Below the pieces are notes generated by a model, which was not told where the DNA came from, ran no database searches, and saw only the letters and a list, made by a program, of their open reading frames with translations. A stretch of DNA of 64,000 bases, from contig CABVRZ010000013.1 in assembly GCA_902500775.1 (NCBI GenBank), positions 40,589 to 104,588 of the forward strand. Reading direction: 5' to 3'. The DNA comes from an uncultured Nitrospira sp. GTDB lineage: Bacteria; Nitrospirota; Nitrospiria; Nitrospirales; Nitrospiraceae. Positions 44,774 through 53,851 of the stretch are shown in pieces. Numbering within the stretch: position 1 is the first letter of the stretch; every line of letters starts with the position of its first letter. A program made the translations under genes and the position numbers.

Positions 44774-45740
44774 CTAGATGTTGACGAAGAACTGAATGAG
44801 AACCATATGGTTCATCTGATTCGCAAGGTTGGGAATCGTTCGACTGTTGAGAAGCTGATTTTGGTACCCGACGTCCATATTGAAATACTTGGAGGAGGTT
44901 CGGTTGGTGACCACAAAGAATCGGTTTTGATTGAATCCGGCCGCTGGCCCTCGCGAGCCCACCGTATTCAAGTAGATAAAAACTTCATCTGCGGCAATTA
45001 ACGCTCATTCTGGTGCCATCGGCAGCGAGTACTGTCCCTGCAGCATCGTGCGAAACGGAACCGCAGTGCCGTCAACGTGCTCGATCCAGCGCTCCTCCAG
45101 TCGAGTACGACTGACGATCTTGAACGATTCAAACTTGCGCGTATAGAGAATCTGTTGGTAGATACGGCTCTCCTCGAAGAAGGGTGATTGAGGCGGTGTA
45201 TGCCGCTGATTGAAATTACCGACCCATGCATAGCCTTGCCAAATAGAGAGATTCTCTGTCAGTTGCTAGCAGGCTGTTGACAAAGGCCGCCAGCGGCGTT
45301 CTCGCCTCGCTCAGAGGCTCACCGTACGGCAGAGAGTACGATTCGCCTCTTCGCTCACTGCGGCCTTGCTGGACAGCCTTTCTGAACAGCCTGTGGGGCG
45401 CGCCAATGTCATCCGTGATCTCAGACACGACGCCCTTTCCGAGGTCGTCACGGGGTTTGTCAACACACTGCTAGCCGAACGCCGGATGGAACAGCAGCTG
45501 ATCAATATGCCCTTCCTCATCGAGATCAGCGAACCGCGGCTGAACTTCCACGTACGCGAGAAAGGATGACGGAAGCTTCACTGTCATAAACACTGGCGAC
45601 CAGAGACGATAGTCTTGGCTAAATGTTGAGGGAGCCTGTGCGAATGTTTCCCCTCCAACCATGACGCTCCGTGACAGAATCAGGATTGCGATTCCCCGTT
45701 CCCATCTGCGCCCTCATTGATGTGCTGATGCACACCGCAT
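44774..45740 (-). pseudogene. DUF2490 outer-membrane protein, disrupted
   Basis: A paralogue of the gene at 30398-31189. Its start (ATG at 45740, AAGGAGG upstream) is followed at codon 9 by TGA (45716-45714), then the frame continues through a signal-like region and SQDYRLWSPVFMTVKLP, LLFHPAFG. A 209-bp CTAG-flanked element interrupts it at the Gly-Tyr of the GYQLTEN motif. It resumes with QLTENLSIWQGYAWVGNFNQ, and a TGA at 45007-45005 replaces the Trp of MAPEWAL. The remainder reads through to FFVNI. So three lesions are present and the gene is surely inactive. Confidence 0.9.
45266..45474. repeat. CTAG-flanked miniature element inserted in the DUF2490 gene
   Basis: Between two copies of CTAG lie 201 bp with imperfect 15-bp terminal inverted repeats, CAGGCTGTTGACAAA and CAGTGTGTTGACAAA (13 of 15 alike). 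No protein is encoded. Ends match the 13278-13416 element. Inner segments (CGCCAGCGGCGTTCTCGC; GGCTGTCCAGCAAGGCCGC on the - strand) recur near 49810 and 48265. It is a non-autonomous mobile element caught in a gene, with its target and boundaries visible from the paralogue. Confidence 0.85.
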
Positions 45741-45872
45741 GATTCCTCCTTAAGCCGGTACCCAAATATTACGCTCGAGAAGGGCACCCCTGCACACCGT
45801 TCCTAGAATGGTGATGACTCTGTCCATTTTTCCTTGCCCTCGCGTGAAGCTTGACTGAAGCGAAGAGTTGTG

Positions 45873-45888
45873 TGGCACCCCAGATGCG
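45873..45888 (+). promoter_or_regulatory. Candidate sigma-54 promoter upstream of arfB
   Basis: TGGCACCCCAGATGCG keeps TGGCAC and TGC with the correct 12-bp GG-GC spacing, about 95 bp before the arfB ATG. A TGTGC-TGAT-GCACA inverted repeat lies about 140 bp upstream at 45721-45734, inside the 5' end of the pseudogene. Confidence 0.35.
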
Positions 45889-45982
45889 GTCTGTACCTTG
45901 GTGGGTACCTGAAACACCAGTTCAAAACGTTCAGATACGGTTGGAGATTGCTCCTTCTACCTAAGTGTGTTAGCTACTTCTT

Positions 45983-46393
45983 ATGCTCGTCATTTCATCG
46001 TCCGTTTCCATTCCCGATCGTGAAATCGAACTACACGCTGTTCGGTCACAAGGTGCTGGAGGCCAGAACGTTAACAAAGTGTCAACCGCTATCCATCTTC
46101 GGTTTGATATTCGCGCGTCTTCTTTGCCACAGTTCTACAAAGCAGTCCTGCTGAACCTCCATGATCACCGCATCTCGGCCGACGGGGTGATTACGATCAA
46201 AGCTCAGCAATATAGGACACAGGAGCAGAATCGAGAGGATGCGCTCAACCGCTTACAACTACTCATTCGACGTGTTGCGATTCCGCGCAAGAAGCGTAAA
46301 CCGACCACACCAACCAAAGGGTCTCAGGATCGCCGAATTGATTCGAAGAAGCGGCAAGGACGACTCAAAGCACTGAGGAAAACGATTGACTGA
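45983..46393 (+). CDS. arfB: ArfB/YaeJ-type peptidyl-tRNA hydrolase (ribosome rescue)
   Basis: A 136-residue protein of the class I release-factor-like family. The catalytic GGQ motif is present in VRSQGAGGQNVNKVSTAIHLRF (residues about 20-41). The C-terminus is a basic tail (RKKRKPTTPTKGSQDRRIDSKKRQGRLKALRK) that in ArfB enters the mRNA channel of stalled ribosomes. No ribosome site is visible before the ATG. Confidence 0.92.
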   Translation: MLVISSSVSIPDREIELHAVRSQGAGGQNVNKVSTAIHLRFDIRASSLPQFYKAVLLNLHDHRISADGVITIKAQQYRTQEQNREDALNRLQLLIRRVAIPRKKRKPTTPTKGSQDRRIDSKKRQGRLKALRKTID

Positions 46394-46561
46394 GCATCTT
46401 TGACCGTCTGGAGAGAATCGAGAGCGTGTTGATCTCTGGGGTTAGAACTGATGTTTCAGCTCTGACATAGAGGCGCTTTCTGACGTGGAGTAGGACTGGC
46501 CATAACGTTGACATCGCGTGATTCATTCATATCATCAGCGCTGCAGCGGCCGCCGGAGTGC

Positions 46562-47122
46562 CTATGTGTGATGTGTGGTTTTGGAGAACATCCCTCTTAC
46601 TCTTTCACGATGTAACCCTTCCGTCATTTCCTTGCTTTGTTTCCATGCCCACCGCCATGTTTGAAAATACCCAATGATGGCAATCCCGGTGGTCAGATAG
46701 ACTGTCATTCCCGCTTGATCCACATGGCTACCCATGGTGAACGCGTAGCGAGGATTAACAAAAAACCAATTCCACAGCAGTGCGCCTAAGATGAGTACCG
46801 TCAGAGAGGCTCCTATGCCCCCGCACCAGGTTGTCACAGCTATTGCGACCAGGAATATCATGAACGGTAGCGTGTCCCCGAGATAGGAGACCGCGATGAT
46901 GCAGATGAGGAATGCGATGAGTGTGCTGCCCAATGCGATCCCATACTGTCTCTCGATCGATAATGGGAATATGGGTTTCTTCTGCCCTATCGAACCAGAT
47001 GGTGGTTCAGAACGTTGCGCCGTTGTCTCGACCGATGTCTCGCTCTGATTGGGACACTGACTGGTATCGATTTGTTCCCATCGCTTTTGTACGTCCGCTC
47101 CGACAGTAGGATGGAAGATCAT
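46562..47122 (-). CDS. DUF4118 membrane protein (KdpD-like sensor region without kinase)
   Basis: A 186-residue protein from the ATG at 47122 (GAGGGAGA upstream). A soluble N-terminal stretch of about 55 residues is followed by four membrane spans with the DUF4118 pattern (YGIALGSTLIAFLICIIAVSYLG, LVAIAVTTWCGGIGASLTVLILGALLWNWFFVNP). KdpD and related kinases carry this four-helix domain before their catalytic part; here the protein ends soon after with a short charged tail and no kinase, so it is a stand-alone sensor-like membrane protein of unknown role. Confidence 0.8.
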   Translation of the reverse strand: MIFHPTVGADVQKRWEQIDTSQCPNQSETSVETTAQRSEPPSGSIGQKKPIFPLSIERQYGIALGSTLIAFLICIIAVSYLGDTLPFMIFLVAIAVTTWCGGIGASLTVLILGALLWNWFFVNPRYAFTMGSHVDQAGMTVYLTTGIAIIGYFQTWRWAWKQSKEMTEGLHRERVRGMFSKTTHHT

Positions 47123-47345
47123 CGATTTCTCCCTCTCACAACGATCCTGACCATGGTTCCACTTATGAGGAAGGCTCATTATACAATAGGTCAATGAGGC
47201 AAGAAACGCTAGTTAACAACCTTACTAGTTCTCCTTGTTCATAGGTTTCTCCTAGTTGAGGAAATGCAACAGACTCCAATGCTTCTCGTGAATCGAACGC
47301 CGCTCGAAGTAGTTGAAAGAGTGAGGGGAATCAGTTCCTCAGACG

Positions 47346-48005
47346 TTACGACCGATGCTCTTTGCTCTTAGCCGCGCTGGTCTTGGCCTGCTGGAGGAGC
47401 GCTTGCGCCTCGGGAATAAAGTCCATCTGTTTCTGTTCTTGAGCGATGACCAGGGCGGCGTTTGCCAGTGCAGCGGCTTCGTCATGCTGGCCCCGTTCAC
47501 AACGCACTCTCGCAAGTGCGAGTCGTGCGTTGACTGCTTTGGGAGCCTGATGAATGACCTGCTGTAAGAGTCGCTCGCCTTCTTTCACATCTCCGCCCAA
47601 CAGGCTGGGGAGTTTAACCAATAACGTCCCTTTGGCCGAAAGGGCTTCAAGATGAGTGGGAACGATCTCCAATGTTCGATCCAACTCCTTCATCATCCGA
47701 CGAAGTCCAAACAGGGAGGTGAGTGTCTCACCATCAACGCGCAGCAACTCGCCCAGGTTGCAGAACAAGGCAAAGTGGGCATCGGCACTTCCTTCATCTG
47801 CGGCGACTGCTTGTTCACCCAGCCGCTGTCCTTGTTCAAAATGGGCGAGCCGAGAGGCACGGTCCGTAGCAAGCCGGCCTTGATGGCACTCGTCGATGGC
47901 CTGTTTTTGGAGCGTCCCTCCTGGAGCCTGAGCCATGATAGGCACCGGGAGGAGTGAGGCTCCACCTGCGATGAGAACGGCCAACACCTGACGCACGACT
48001 TTCAT
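47346..48005 (-). CDS. Exported TPR-like protein
   Basis: A 219-residue protein with a signal peptide (cleavage near PIMAQAP). The rest is helical and made of TPR-like repeats (ASRLAHFEQGQRLGEQAVAADEGSADAHFALFCNLGEL; HLEALSAKGTLLVKLPSL; EGERLLQQVIHQAPKAVNARLALARVRCERGQHDEAAALANAAL). Similar proteins are annotated as periplasmic tetratricopeptide or regulator-of-microtubule-dynamics-like. No neighbouring gene suggests its partner. Confidence 0.8.
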   Translation of the reverse strand: MKVVRQVLAVLIAGGASLLPVPIMAQAPGGTLQKQAIDECHQGRLATDRASRLAHFEQGQRLGEQAVAADEGSADAHFALFCNLGELLRVDGETLTSLFGLRRMMKELDRTLEIVPTHLEALSAKGTLLVKLPSLLGGDVKEGERLLQQVIHQAPKAVNARLALARVRCERGQHDEAAALANAALVIAQEQKQMDFIPEAQALLQQAKTSAAKSKEHRS

Positions 48006-48419
48006 ACGGTCTGGCCCCTATCGTACTGCGCAACATCCTTTGCTATCCCCAGCTCGTTGAGAGCGCGAGGGTGGAGCATGACGGTGTTTCATCCCTTAAC
48101 CAGAAGCATAGCAGACTGAGCGAGTTGTGCCCCTCCCTTGCTCACACGAAAGATTGGAGCGTCGTTCATGCCTCCGTGGCTCAGCAGACCCCGAAAAAAT
48201 CCACCCCTTGCCAATACTGCGTTTCGTTTGACACTCAGGTCACAATCACGGATGCGCAAAAAGGCTGTCCAGCAAGACCGCGGCGAGTCACACAGACCAG
48301 GCTCAGGTCGAGAGGAGATATTAATTCACTTAAACCTGGAGCCTCACCCTTACCCTCGACGAAATTGATGGACTTGTGCAACATCCTGTTCGTGATTACA
48401 ACGCTGCCTAACCAGTGGC
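48006..48419. other. Gap with a dispersed-repeat fragment
   Basis: No gene. At 48263-48282 AAAAGGCTGTCCAGCAAGAC matches the inside of the 45266-45474 element read on the - strand, so this is a fragment of the same repeat family. Confidence 0.5.
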
Positions 48420-49199
48420 CTACTCGCTCGGCGCGACCATCCCGAGAATATGGAATCCTCCATCCACATAGATCACTTCCCCACTGATTCCTCGCCCTAG
48501 CGAGCTGACCAAAAACAAGGCGGTATCACCCACATCACCTTGCTCGGTCGGCCGCCGGAGTGGAGCCACTTCCTTGTGATGGTCTACCATCTTCGTAATA
48601 CCCGAGACGCCTCGAGCCGCCAGGGTCTTGATCGGGCCAGCTGAGATCGCATTGACCCGAATGTTCATGGGCCCAAGGTCGTAGGCTAAATAGCGGACAG
48701 CCGATTCAAGCGCGGCTTTGGCAACACCCATGACATTGTAGTGGGGCACGACACGCTCGCTGCCAAGATACGTGAGGGTCACAATGGAGCCCCCGGCGGT
48801 CATCAACGGCAAAGCGGCTCGTGCAACGGCAATCAGAGAATAGGCGCTGATGTCGAGCGCCATTGCGAACCCTTGCCGACTGGTGTTGATAAATTGTCCA
48901 GTCAGCTCCTCGCGTGGCGCGAAGGCCAGCGAGTGGACAAGAAAATCGATTTGACCGAAGTCCTTCTGGACCTGCTGCATGAGCGCGGCAATCTCTCCAT
49001 CATTGCTGACATCACAAGGAGCGGCCTTTGCCCCCGGCAACGTTGCTGTCAGCTCTTCGACATTCTGCTTCAAGCGCTCATTCTGATAGTTAAAGAACAG
49101 TTGTGCGCCTTGACTGGCCGTGGATTGAGCGATAGCCCAAGCGATGCTGTGTTTATTGGCGACACCGATGATGAGTCCCTTTTTCCCGTTGAGTAACAT
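48420..49199 (-). CDS. fabI: Enoyl-[acyl-carrier-protein] reductase (NADH), FabI
   Basis: A 259-residue short-chain dehydrogenase. The start at 49199 follows GAAGGAG. It has GLIIGVANKHSIAWAIAQ (NADH-binding, residues 8-25), the FabI catalytic pair Tyr154 and Lys161 (YNVMGVAK, Tyr-x6-Lys) and PIKTLAARGVSG. It performs the last reduction in each round of fatty acid elongation. Stands alone. Confidence 0.95.
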   Translation of the reverse strand: MLLNGKKGLIIGVANKHSIAWAIAQSTASQGAQLFFNYQNERLKQNVEELTATLPGAKAAPCDVSNDGEIAALMQQVQKDFGQIDFLVHSLAFAPREELTGQFINTSRQGFAMALDISAYSLIAVARAALPLMTAGGSIVTLTYLGSERVVPHYNVMGVAKAALESAVRYLAYDLGPMNIRVNAISAGPIKTLAARGVSGITKMVDHHKEVAPLRRPTEQGDVGDTALFLVSSLGRGISGEVIYVDGGFHILGMVAPSE

Positions 49200-49623
49200 G
49201 GGCACAGTTCTCCTTCGTTGAGGATCGATGATCTCAGCCAGCCATGCCACCGTTGCCGAGGTGGCCGCCTTACGATAAACCGTCCTTATGTCCGTATCAC
49301 AATCGTGCTCAGATCGTATGTGTCACACCCCTGAGGATCGGAAGATAACACGATTGGGTCATGCGGTGGAATAAGCCAACCCATAATCAGATCCTCAGAG
49401 ATCTTCCCTGAGGCAATTTGGCAACATTCTCCTTCATTACTGCCCCAAGGACTTATGCGAATGGCCATGATGAGGCAGCGCTACCATGGCTAAATGTTCT
49501 TATTACTCAATTAATACGGACCATGGGAGAGCAAAAAAGGATGGCACCAAGATTGCCCCATTACATTGGTGGGTACCGAATCGTCGATACCATAACTTTG
49601 AAGGAAGAAATCGCATAAAGAAC
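49200..49623. other. Gap upstream of a small peptide gene
   Basis: No supported gene. A 60-residue - strand frame at 49286-49468 has no ribosome site or recognisable motif. Confidence 0.4.
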
Positions 49624-49713
49624 ATGCTGACAGCGATTATGGCGGTGGCCGTGACGTTTAGTGCACCGGCATTTGCCGGTGACAAGAAGGAAGAGAAGAA
49701 GGGCGGAAAGTAA
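49624..49713 (+). CDS. Tiny exported peptide, signal plus Lys/Glu tail
   Basis: A 29-residue product: signal peptide MLTAIMAVAVTFSAPAFAG followed by DKKEEKKGGK. A GGAAG ribosome site lies 17 nt before this ATG but only 8 nt before an ATA in the same frame (IKNM...), so a non-standard start is possible. A GC-rich hairpin follows. Small exported Lys/Glu-rich peptides of this sort, as far as I recall, are widespread in Nitrospirota; function unknown. Confidence 0.45.
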   Translation: MLTAIMAVAVTFSAPAFAGDKKEEKKGGK

Positions 49714-49744
49714 TTATCCGTTCTCGTTCGTCAGATGAATCGAT

Positions 49745-49781
49745 GTGGGGGGTACGTCTGAACCTTAGAAGTACCCCCCAC
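49745..49781 (+). terminator. Terminator-like hairpin after the small peptide gene
   Basis: GTGGGGGGTAC / GTACCCCCCAC, an 11-bp perfect stem with a 15-nt loop, followed by GTTGTGTTG. It supports that the small peptide upstream is expressed. Confidence 0.65.
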
Positions 49782-49790
49782 GTTGTGTTG

Positions 49791-49943
49791 CAGGTTGTTG
49801 ATAAAGTTCGCCAGCAGCGTTCTCGCACCACTTTGATGTGCGTGAAGCCTGAAACGAACAGCCGAGGAGCGGAAATGCTGTTGGTCACCGCAGCCTTGAT
49901 CGGAGAACGGCGCATGAGAACACCGGCCGTTCTGACCAACCTG
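49791..49943. repeat. Diverged copy of the miniature element
   Basis: Starts CAGGTTGTTGATAA and ends with the near-complement of CAGGTTGGTCAGAA (10 of 14 alike). The interior shares CGCCAGCAGCGTTCTCGC with 45266-45474 and CTTTGATGTGCGTGAAGC with 63680-63697. No CTAG flanks remain. It lies just downstream of the Nudix gene. Confidence 0.55.
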
Positions 49944-49953
49944 CCATGGGAGA

Positions 49954-50472
49954 TCAGCGAGGGCGGTGATCTCGAATGTAGACCGCTTGGAGCCCCACGA
50001 TCGTCTTCCCATCTCGAATCGTACCATCCTGAATTTTTTCGATGGCCTGACTCAGCGGCATTTCGACGATCTCCAAGACTTCATCGCGATCCAGTTGCTG
50101 CTGTCCCTTAGTAAGGCCTGTCGCCTTGTAGACATGGATCACTTCATCGGCAAATCCTGGTGCCGTGAAGATACTGGATAACAGCTCAAAGGAGGACGCT
50201 CTATAGCCGACTTCTTCCTCCAGCTCTCGTGAAGCACAATGCAGCGGTTCTTCGCCGGGAGCAAGTTTACCGGCAGGAATTTCGTAAATGAATCCACTGG
50301 CGGCATGGCGGAACTGTCGGATTAAGACGACTGTGCCATCGTCTTTCACGGGTACCACTGCTGCAGCCCCCGGGTGCCGAATTGTCTCGAGATCAACCGT
50401 GACGCCGTTCGGCAACTTCACCGTGTCGACATTGAGCGTGACGACCTTTCCCTTATAGATATTGCGCACCAT
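49954..50472 (-). CDS. Nudix hydrolase, ADP-ribose pyrophosphatase type
   Basis: A 172-residue Nudix protein. The Nudix box spans residues 68-89 (Gly68, Glu74, Arg82, Glu83, Glu86, Glu87, Gly89). It is preceded by RQFRHAASGFIYEIPAG and followed by FTAPGFADEVIHVYKATGL, the pattern of ADP-sugar pyrophosphatases. It would hydrolyse ADP-ribose or a related nucleotide sugar. It is 51 nt downstream of gcvT on the same strand. Confidence 0.9.
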   Translation of the reverse strand: MVRNIYKGKVVTLNVDTVKLPNGVTVDLETIRHPGAAAVVPVKDDGTVVLIRQFRHAASGFIYEIPAGKLAPGEEPLHCASRELEEEVGYRASSFELLSSIFTAPGFADEVIHVYKATGLTKGQQQLDRDEVLEIVEMPLSQAIEKIQDGTIRDGKTIVGLQAVYIRDHRPR

Positions 50473-50523
50473 CGTCCACTCTCCTTCAGCTGTCGGTGGG
50501 TCGCTGAATACCGGTTTCGTGCT

Positions 50524-51627
50524 TCAACTCTTAGGCTTTTTATAGAACGGTAGCTTCACAACCATGGCAGGAACGGCTTTCCCTCGGATGTCGATCAGAA
50601 TCCTCGTTCCTGGTTCGGCGTGGTGCGGCAACACAGAACCCAAGCCAATACCTTTTTGAAGGACCGGTGACAGATTGCCGCTCGTCACGGTGCCGATAGG
50701 CTGACTCTCTGGACCGGTGGAGATGATGGTGAAGCCATGGCGTGGGACAGCTTTTTCGAGCAATTCAAATCCCACCAATCGATGCGCCAGACCCTGTGTA
50801 CGCTGTGTCAACAACGCCTGTCGCCCGATAAATTCGCATTTCTCAAAATTCACGACCCACTCAGCTCCGGCTTCGAGCGGACTGATGTCTTCGCTGATAT
50901 CGTTTCCGTACAAGAGGTAGCCCATATCCAGTCGGAGCAGATCACGCGCGCCTAACCCTGCCGGTTTCAGTCCCTGCGGCTGACCGACTTTCAACAGTTG
51001 AACCCAGGCTGGTTCTGCCAAGTGAGCCGGAAGGTAGAGCTCATACCCCAATTCTCCGGTATAGCCTGTTCGAGACACAATGACGAACCCTCCGAACGCG
51101 GCCACTTCCAGGCACTGTCGAACTTTGAGATCGGCAACCTCGGCCATGCCGGTTGCGATCAAGAGATCGCGAGAGAGGGGGCCTTGCACGGCAATCTGCG
51201 CCAGGTCCGTTGAACAGTCCTTAACTTTGCAGCCCTGCACATGGGAGACTTTTTCCAAGAGCCAAGCCACGATCTTCTCTCGATTCGAGGCGTTGACACA
51301 GACGAGAAACTCATAGGGTTTGACGTGATAGATAAAGATGTCGTCCTGGATGCCGCCTTTGGGATTACAGACCATCGAATACTGCGAGGAGTGGACGGAA
51401 ATCTTGGAGACATCGTTAGTGGTGACATACTGAAGAAATCCGACGGAGCCTGGACCGGATACGTTGATCCGGCCCATGTGGCTCACATCGAAAAGACCAG
51501 CTTTGCTGCGGACGGTGTGATACTCGTCGACGACCCCACTGTACTGGATGGGCATCTCCCATCCCGCAAAGTCGACCAGCTTGGCGCCGGCGGTGCGATG
51601 TTGTGCAATGAGAGGGGTCTGTTTCAT
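50524..51627 (-). CDS. gcvT: Aminomethyltransferase GcvT (glycine cleavage T-protein)
   Basis: A 367-residue protein of usual length. It has the folate-binding pattern LVDFAGWEMPIQYSG, VSHMGRINVSGPGSV, GYTGELGYELYLP, ARDLLRLDMGYLLYGND and a C-terminal GCV_T domain (PIGTVTSGNLSPVLQKGIGLG). It transfers the methylene group of glycine to tetrahydrofolate. No gcvH or gcvP is next to it in this window. Confidence 0.94.
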   Translation of the reverse strand: MKQTPLIAQHRTAGAKLVDFAGWEMPIQYSGVVDEYHTVRSKAGLFDVSHMGRINVSGPGSVGFLQYVTTNDVSKISVHSSQYSMVCNPKGGIQDDIFIYHVKPYEFLVCVNASNREKIVAWLLEKVSHVQGCKVKDCSTDLAQIAVQGPLSRDLLIATGMAEVADLKVRQCLEVAAFGGFVIVSRTGYTGELGYELYLPAHLAEPAWVQLLKVGQPQGLKPAGLGARDLLRLDMGYLLYGNDISEDISPLEAGAEWVVNFEKCEFIGRQALLTQRTQGLAHRLVGFELLEKAVPRHGFTIISTGPESQPIGTVTSGNLSPVLQKGIGLGSVLPHHAEPGTRILIDIRGKAVPAMVVKLPFYKKPKS

Positions 51628-51718
51628 CTTGGACCGTCGAGAGTCAACTACACCGCTGCCTCATATGAATCTGCAACCTGGACGTAAGGATGTTCTGACC
51701 TGATAGACTCGAAGCTGT

Positions 51719-52147
51719 TCAATGGACTCCTAGGAGCTCTACATCAAACACTAAGGTGGCATTGGGCGGAATTACTCCACCTGCACCACGTGAACCGTAG
51801 CCTAAATCGGATGGGATGGTGAGCTTGCGCTTGCCTCCTACTTTCATCCCCTGGACCCCTTCATCCCAGCCCTTGATGACGCGCCCGGCACCAAGCGGAA
51901 AGGAGAACGGTTGCCCGCGATCGACGGAGCTATCAAACTTTTTCCCATTTTCCAGCCAGCCAGTGTAGTGCACGTTCACAGTTTTACCCGCAACGGCCAC
52001 CTCTCCCGTACCAACCGCTTGATCAACATACTTTAGCCCGGAAGGCGTTGTGACTTCTTGATTATTCTCAGCCATGGATCCTCCTACTCCCAATGCTACC
52101 GTCAACACGACCATCGCGATGAGTGATGAAAGAGAGAGTGATTTCAT
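51719..52147 (-). CDS. Exported FKBP-type peptidyl-prolyl isomerase
   Basis: A 142-residue protein with a signal peptide (ending near GGSMAEN) and one FKBP domain ([66 protein letters not shown]). It helps fold proline-containing proteins in the periplasm. GGAGGA precedes the ATG. Confidence 0.94.
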   Translation of the reverse strand: MKSLSLSSLIAMVVLTVALGVGGSMAENNQEVTTPSGLKYVDQAVGTGEVAVAGKTVNVHYTGWLENGKKFDSSVDRGQPFSFPLGAGRVIKGWDEGVQGMKVGGKRKLTIPSDLGYGSRGAGGVIPPNATLVFDVELLGVH

Positions 52148-52205
52148 ACGATGTCCTCCTCACACTGTATGGCATGGTCAGGACAGTTAGGTCAACCCGG
52201 ACGGG

Positions 52206-53375
52206 TTAGCGATCGCGTTCAGCGAACAGCGCCAGACTCGCCGTGTAGCCGTGGAGAAAATTTCGGCCACCGACTGGACCGATTTCCCCCTGCGCAAAGA
52301 ATCCGGCAAGTGGAATCGATCCCAAGCGTGCGGATGCTGTCCCGGCATCGTGGTTGAGTGTGCCGAAGAGCCCTTGACCGCGTCCGCAACAACTAAACAT
52401 GAGCGCCCCGAGTGGGGGATGGGGATGACGCACGTGATCCGCCTCGAGCAGCGAGTTGAATTCGTCGCTGGCTGACGCGGCATCGCGCAGCTGGAACTGC
52501 ACCGTCTGGCCTTCTTGCACCATGTCGCCGATCGCCACGGCGCCCGTGGTCCGGTCGGCTCCGAGTAGATTGCGGATGAGAAAGTCTCCACGCTCGAACC
52601 GGTTTCGCTGTTCATCGATGACGATGCCGAGATGCAGTGCGCGATTGGCCTTCTGCTTGGCATCTTCCGGTAACGAGTCAAACGCTGCTTGTAGCCGCTC
52701 CAGTGCCGGCTCGCCTCCGAGTTCATGAATCAGATTCCGTTCGGCCTTAGTCACGACAAACCGTTCACCGATCATACGACAGCCCTGCGAGATCACTGGA
52801 CGAATATCGACCGCCCCGGAGAGACGCACACCCACGAGTCCCCCCTCGAAGGCTTGATCGTTGAGCACCAGCCGATTCATCCCCACCTCTTGTCCTCCAC
52901 CGGCAAGACCGCCGATAGCCTTGGCGCCAGGATACCGATCGTCCAAGACCCCGAGAATGTCCTGAATGGGAGTCGTGAAGGGATCGGCCAGGAGCAAGAA
53001 CGACGCGTCGTCGACACTGGGCTCAGGCCACCCTGTGAGATGAAATTGATCCTGTGTGGGAGAAAACGACGCATGAACTGGGTGGAGTTGCACGTCCGGA
53101 AGTACAGCTGCCCAGACTGTGATTGCAGGCGTGGTCTCCAGTTCCTCAGCCCCAGCAATCACACCCTCTCCACTGCAGCCAAGGAGCAGCGTTGGACGAA
53201 GCGTGCCAGCCAGCACCTCTGCCAAGCGGCTAGCCCCTTCTGTATGGTGCGCGGAGAAAAACACACAAGCAAGGTCGATGGGAGTTCCTCCCAGTCGCGT
53301 ACGAATACCTGCGGCTACCTCTAACGCGGCCGCATCAGTCTCGACCTGTTGTGAAAGTGCGACGGCAAATTGCAT
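52206..53375 (-). CDS. FIST N/C-domain sensory protein
   Basis: A 389-residue protein with FIST_N (FFSAHHTEGASRLAEVL, TLLLGCSGEGVIAGAEELE, region 40-200) and FIST_C (RDAASASDEF, GALMFSCCGRGQGLFG, PLAGFFAQGEIGPVGGRNFLHGYTASLALF, to the end). FIST domains are thought to bind small ligands such as amino acids. Here no output domain is fused, so a partner is expected; none is obvious nearby. Confidence 0.92.
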   Translation of the reverse strand: MQFAVALSQQVETDAAALEVAAGIRTRLGGTPIDLACVFFSAHHTEGASRLAEVLAGTLRPTLLLGCSGEGVIAGAEELETTPAITVWAAVLPDVQLHPVHASFSPTQDQFHLTGWPEPSVDDASFLLLADPFTTPIQDILGVLDDRYPGAKAIGGLAGGGQEVGMNRLVLNDQAFEGGLVGVRLSGAVDIRPVISQGCRMIGERFVVTKAERNLIHELGGEPALERLQAAFDSLPEDAKQKANRALHLGIVIDEQRNRFERGDFLIRNLLGADRTTGAVAIGDMVQEGQTVQFQLRDAASASDEFNSLLEADHVRHPHPPLGALMFSCCGRGQGLFGTLNHDAGTASARLGSIPLAGFFAQGEIGPVGGRNFLHGYTASLALFAERDR

Positions 53376-53454
53376 GAAACGACCTCACCATGGTGGAGCA
53401 ACATGGCACATAGGATCTGTGAGTGGATGGCACAGACCGAGAACGGCCTAGACG

Positions 53455-53682
53455 TCAGACTCCGGGATCCATTCGCTGAGCTCGGACTTGTGCGAGTTTT
53501 TTATAGTATCGCCAGAGGTACGAATGGTAATCGTCGACTTGTGCCAGGAGGTAATGCAGCTCCGTTGGATCCTCAGTTTCTAAGGCAAGCTTCATCCTAG
53601 TTGTGAGAAACTCCGCGAAGGTCTCGGTCTTTTGCACTGCGGTCAGCAGTTGCAACCCACCGCCGATTTGATAGTCGCCCAT
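53455..53682 (-). CDS. Small helical hypothetical protein
   Basis: A 75-residue protein (MGDYQIGGGLQLLTAVQ...RAQRMDPGV), helical and charged, with a clear GAAGGAG ribosome site, which makes it a real gene. No recognised domain. It lies between the FIST gene and the FG-GAP lipoprotein, all on the - strand. Confidence 0.7.
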   Translation of the reverse strand: MGDYQIGGGLQLLTAVQKTETFAEFLTTRMKLALETEDPTELHYLLAQVDDYHSYLWRYYKKLAQVRAQRMDPGV

Positions 53683-53851
53683 CGACTTGGTCTCCTTCGT
53701 TCACAGCTGGCCGGAAGAATAGCGAGGGGTGAGCGTGAAATCAAGCACACTGGTTGGAGGACAAATGGTGGACGCGAACAAGAGGCACAAGATTCATCAA
53801 CGGGAGCAAGAGGGATCATAAGATCCCTCCTGCTGCACGAACCGAGTGGAG

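Noticed and set aside
44998..45428. Two - strand frames with conventional starts inside the DUF2490 pseudogene
   Set aside because: They are out-of-frame shadows; the real frame is the one that aligns with the intact paralogue.
49286..49468. 60-residue - strand frame upstream of fabI
   Set aside because: No ribosome site or recognisable motif; kept only as part of the gap description.
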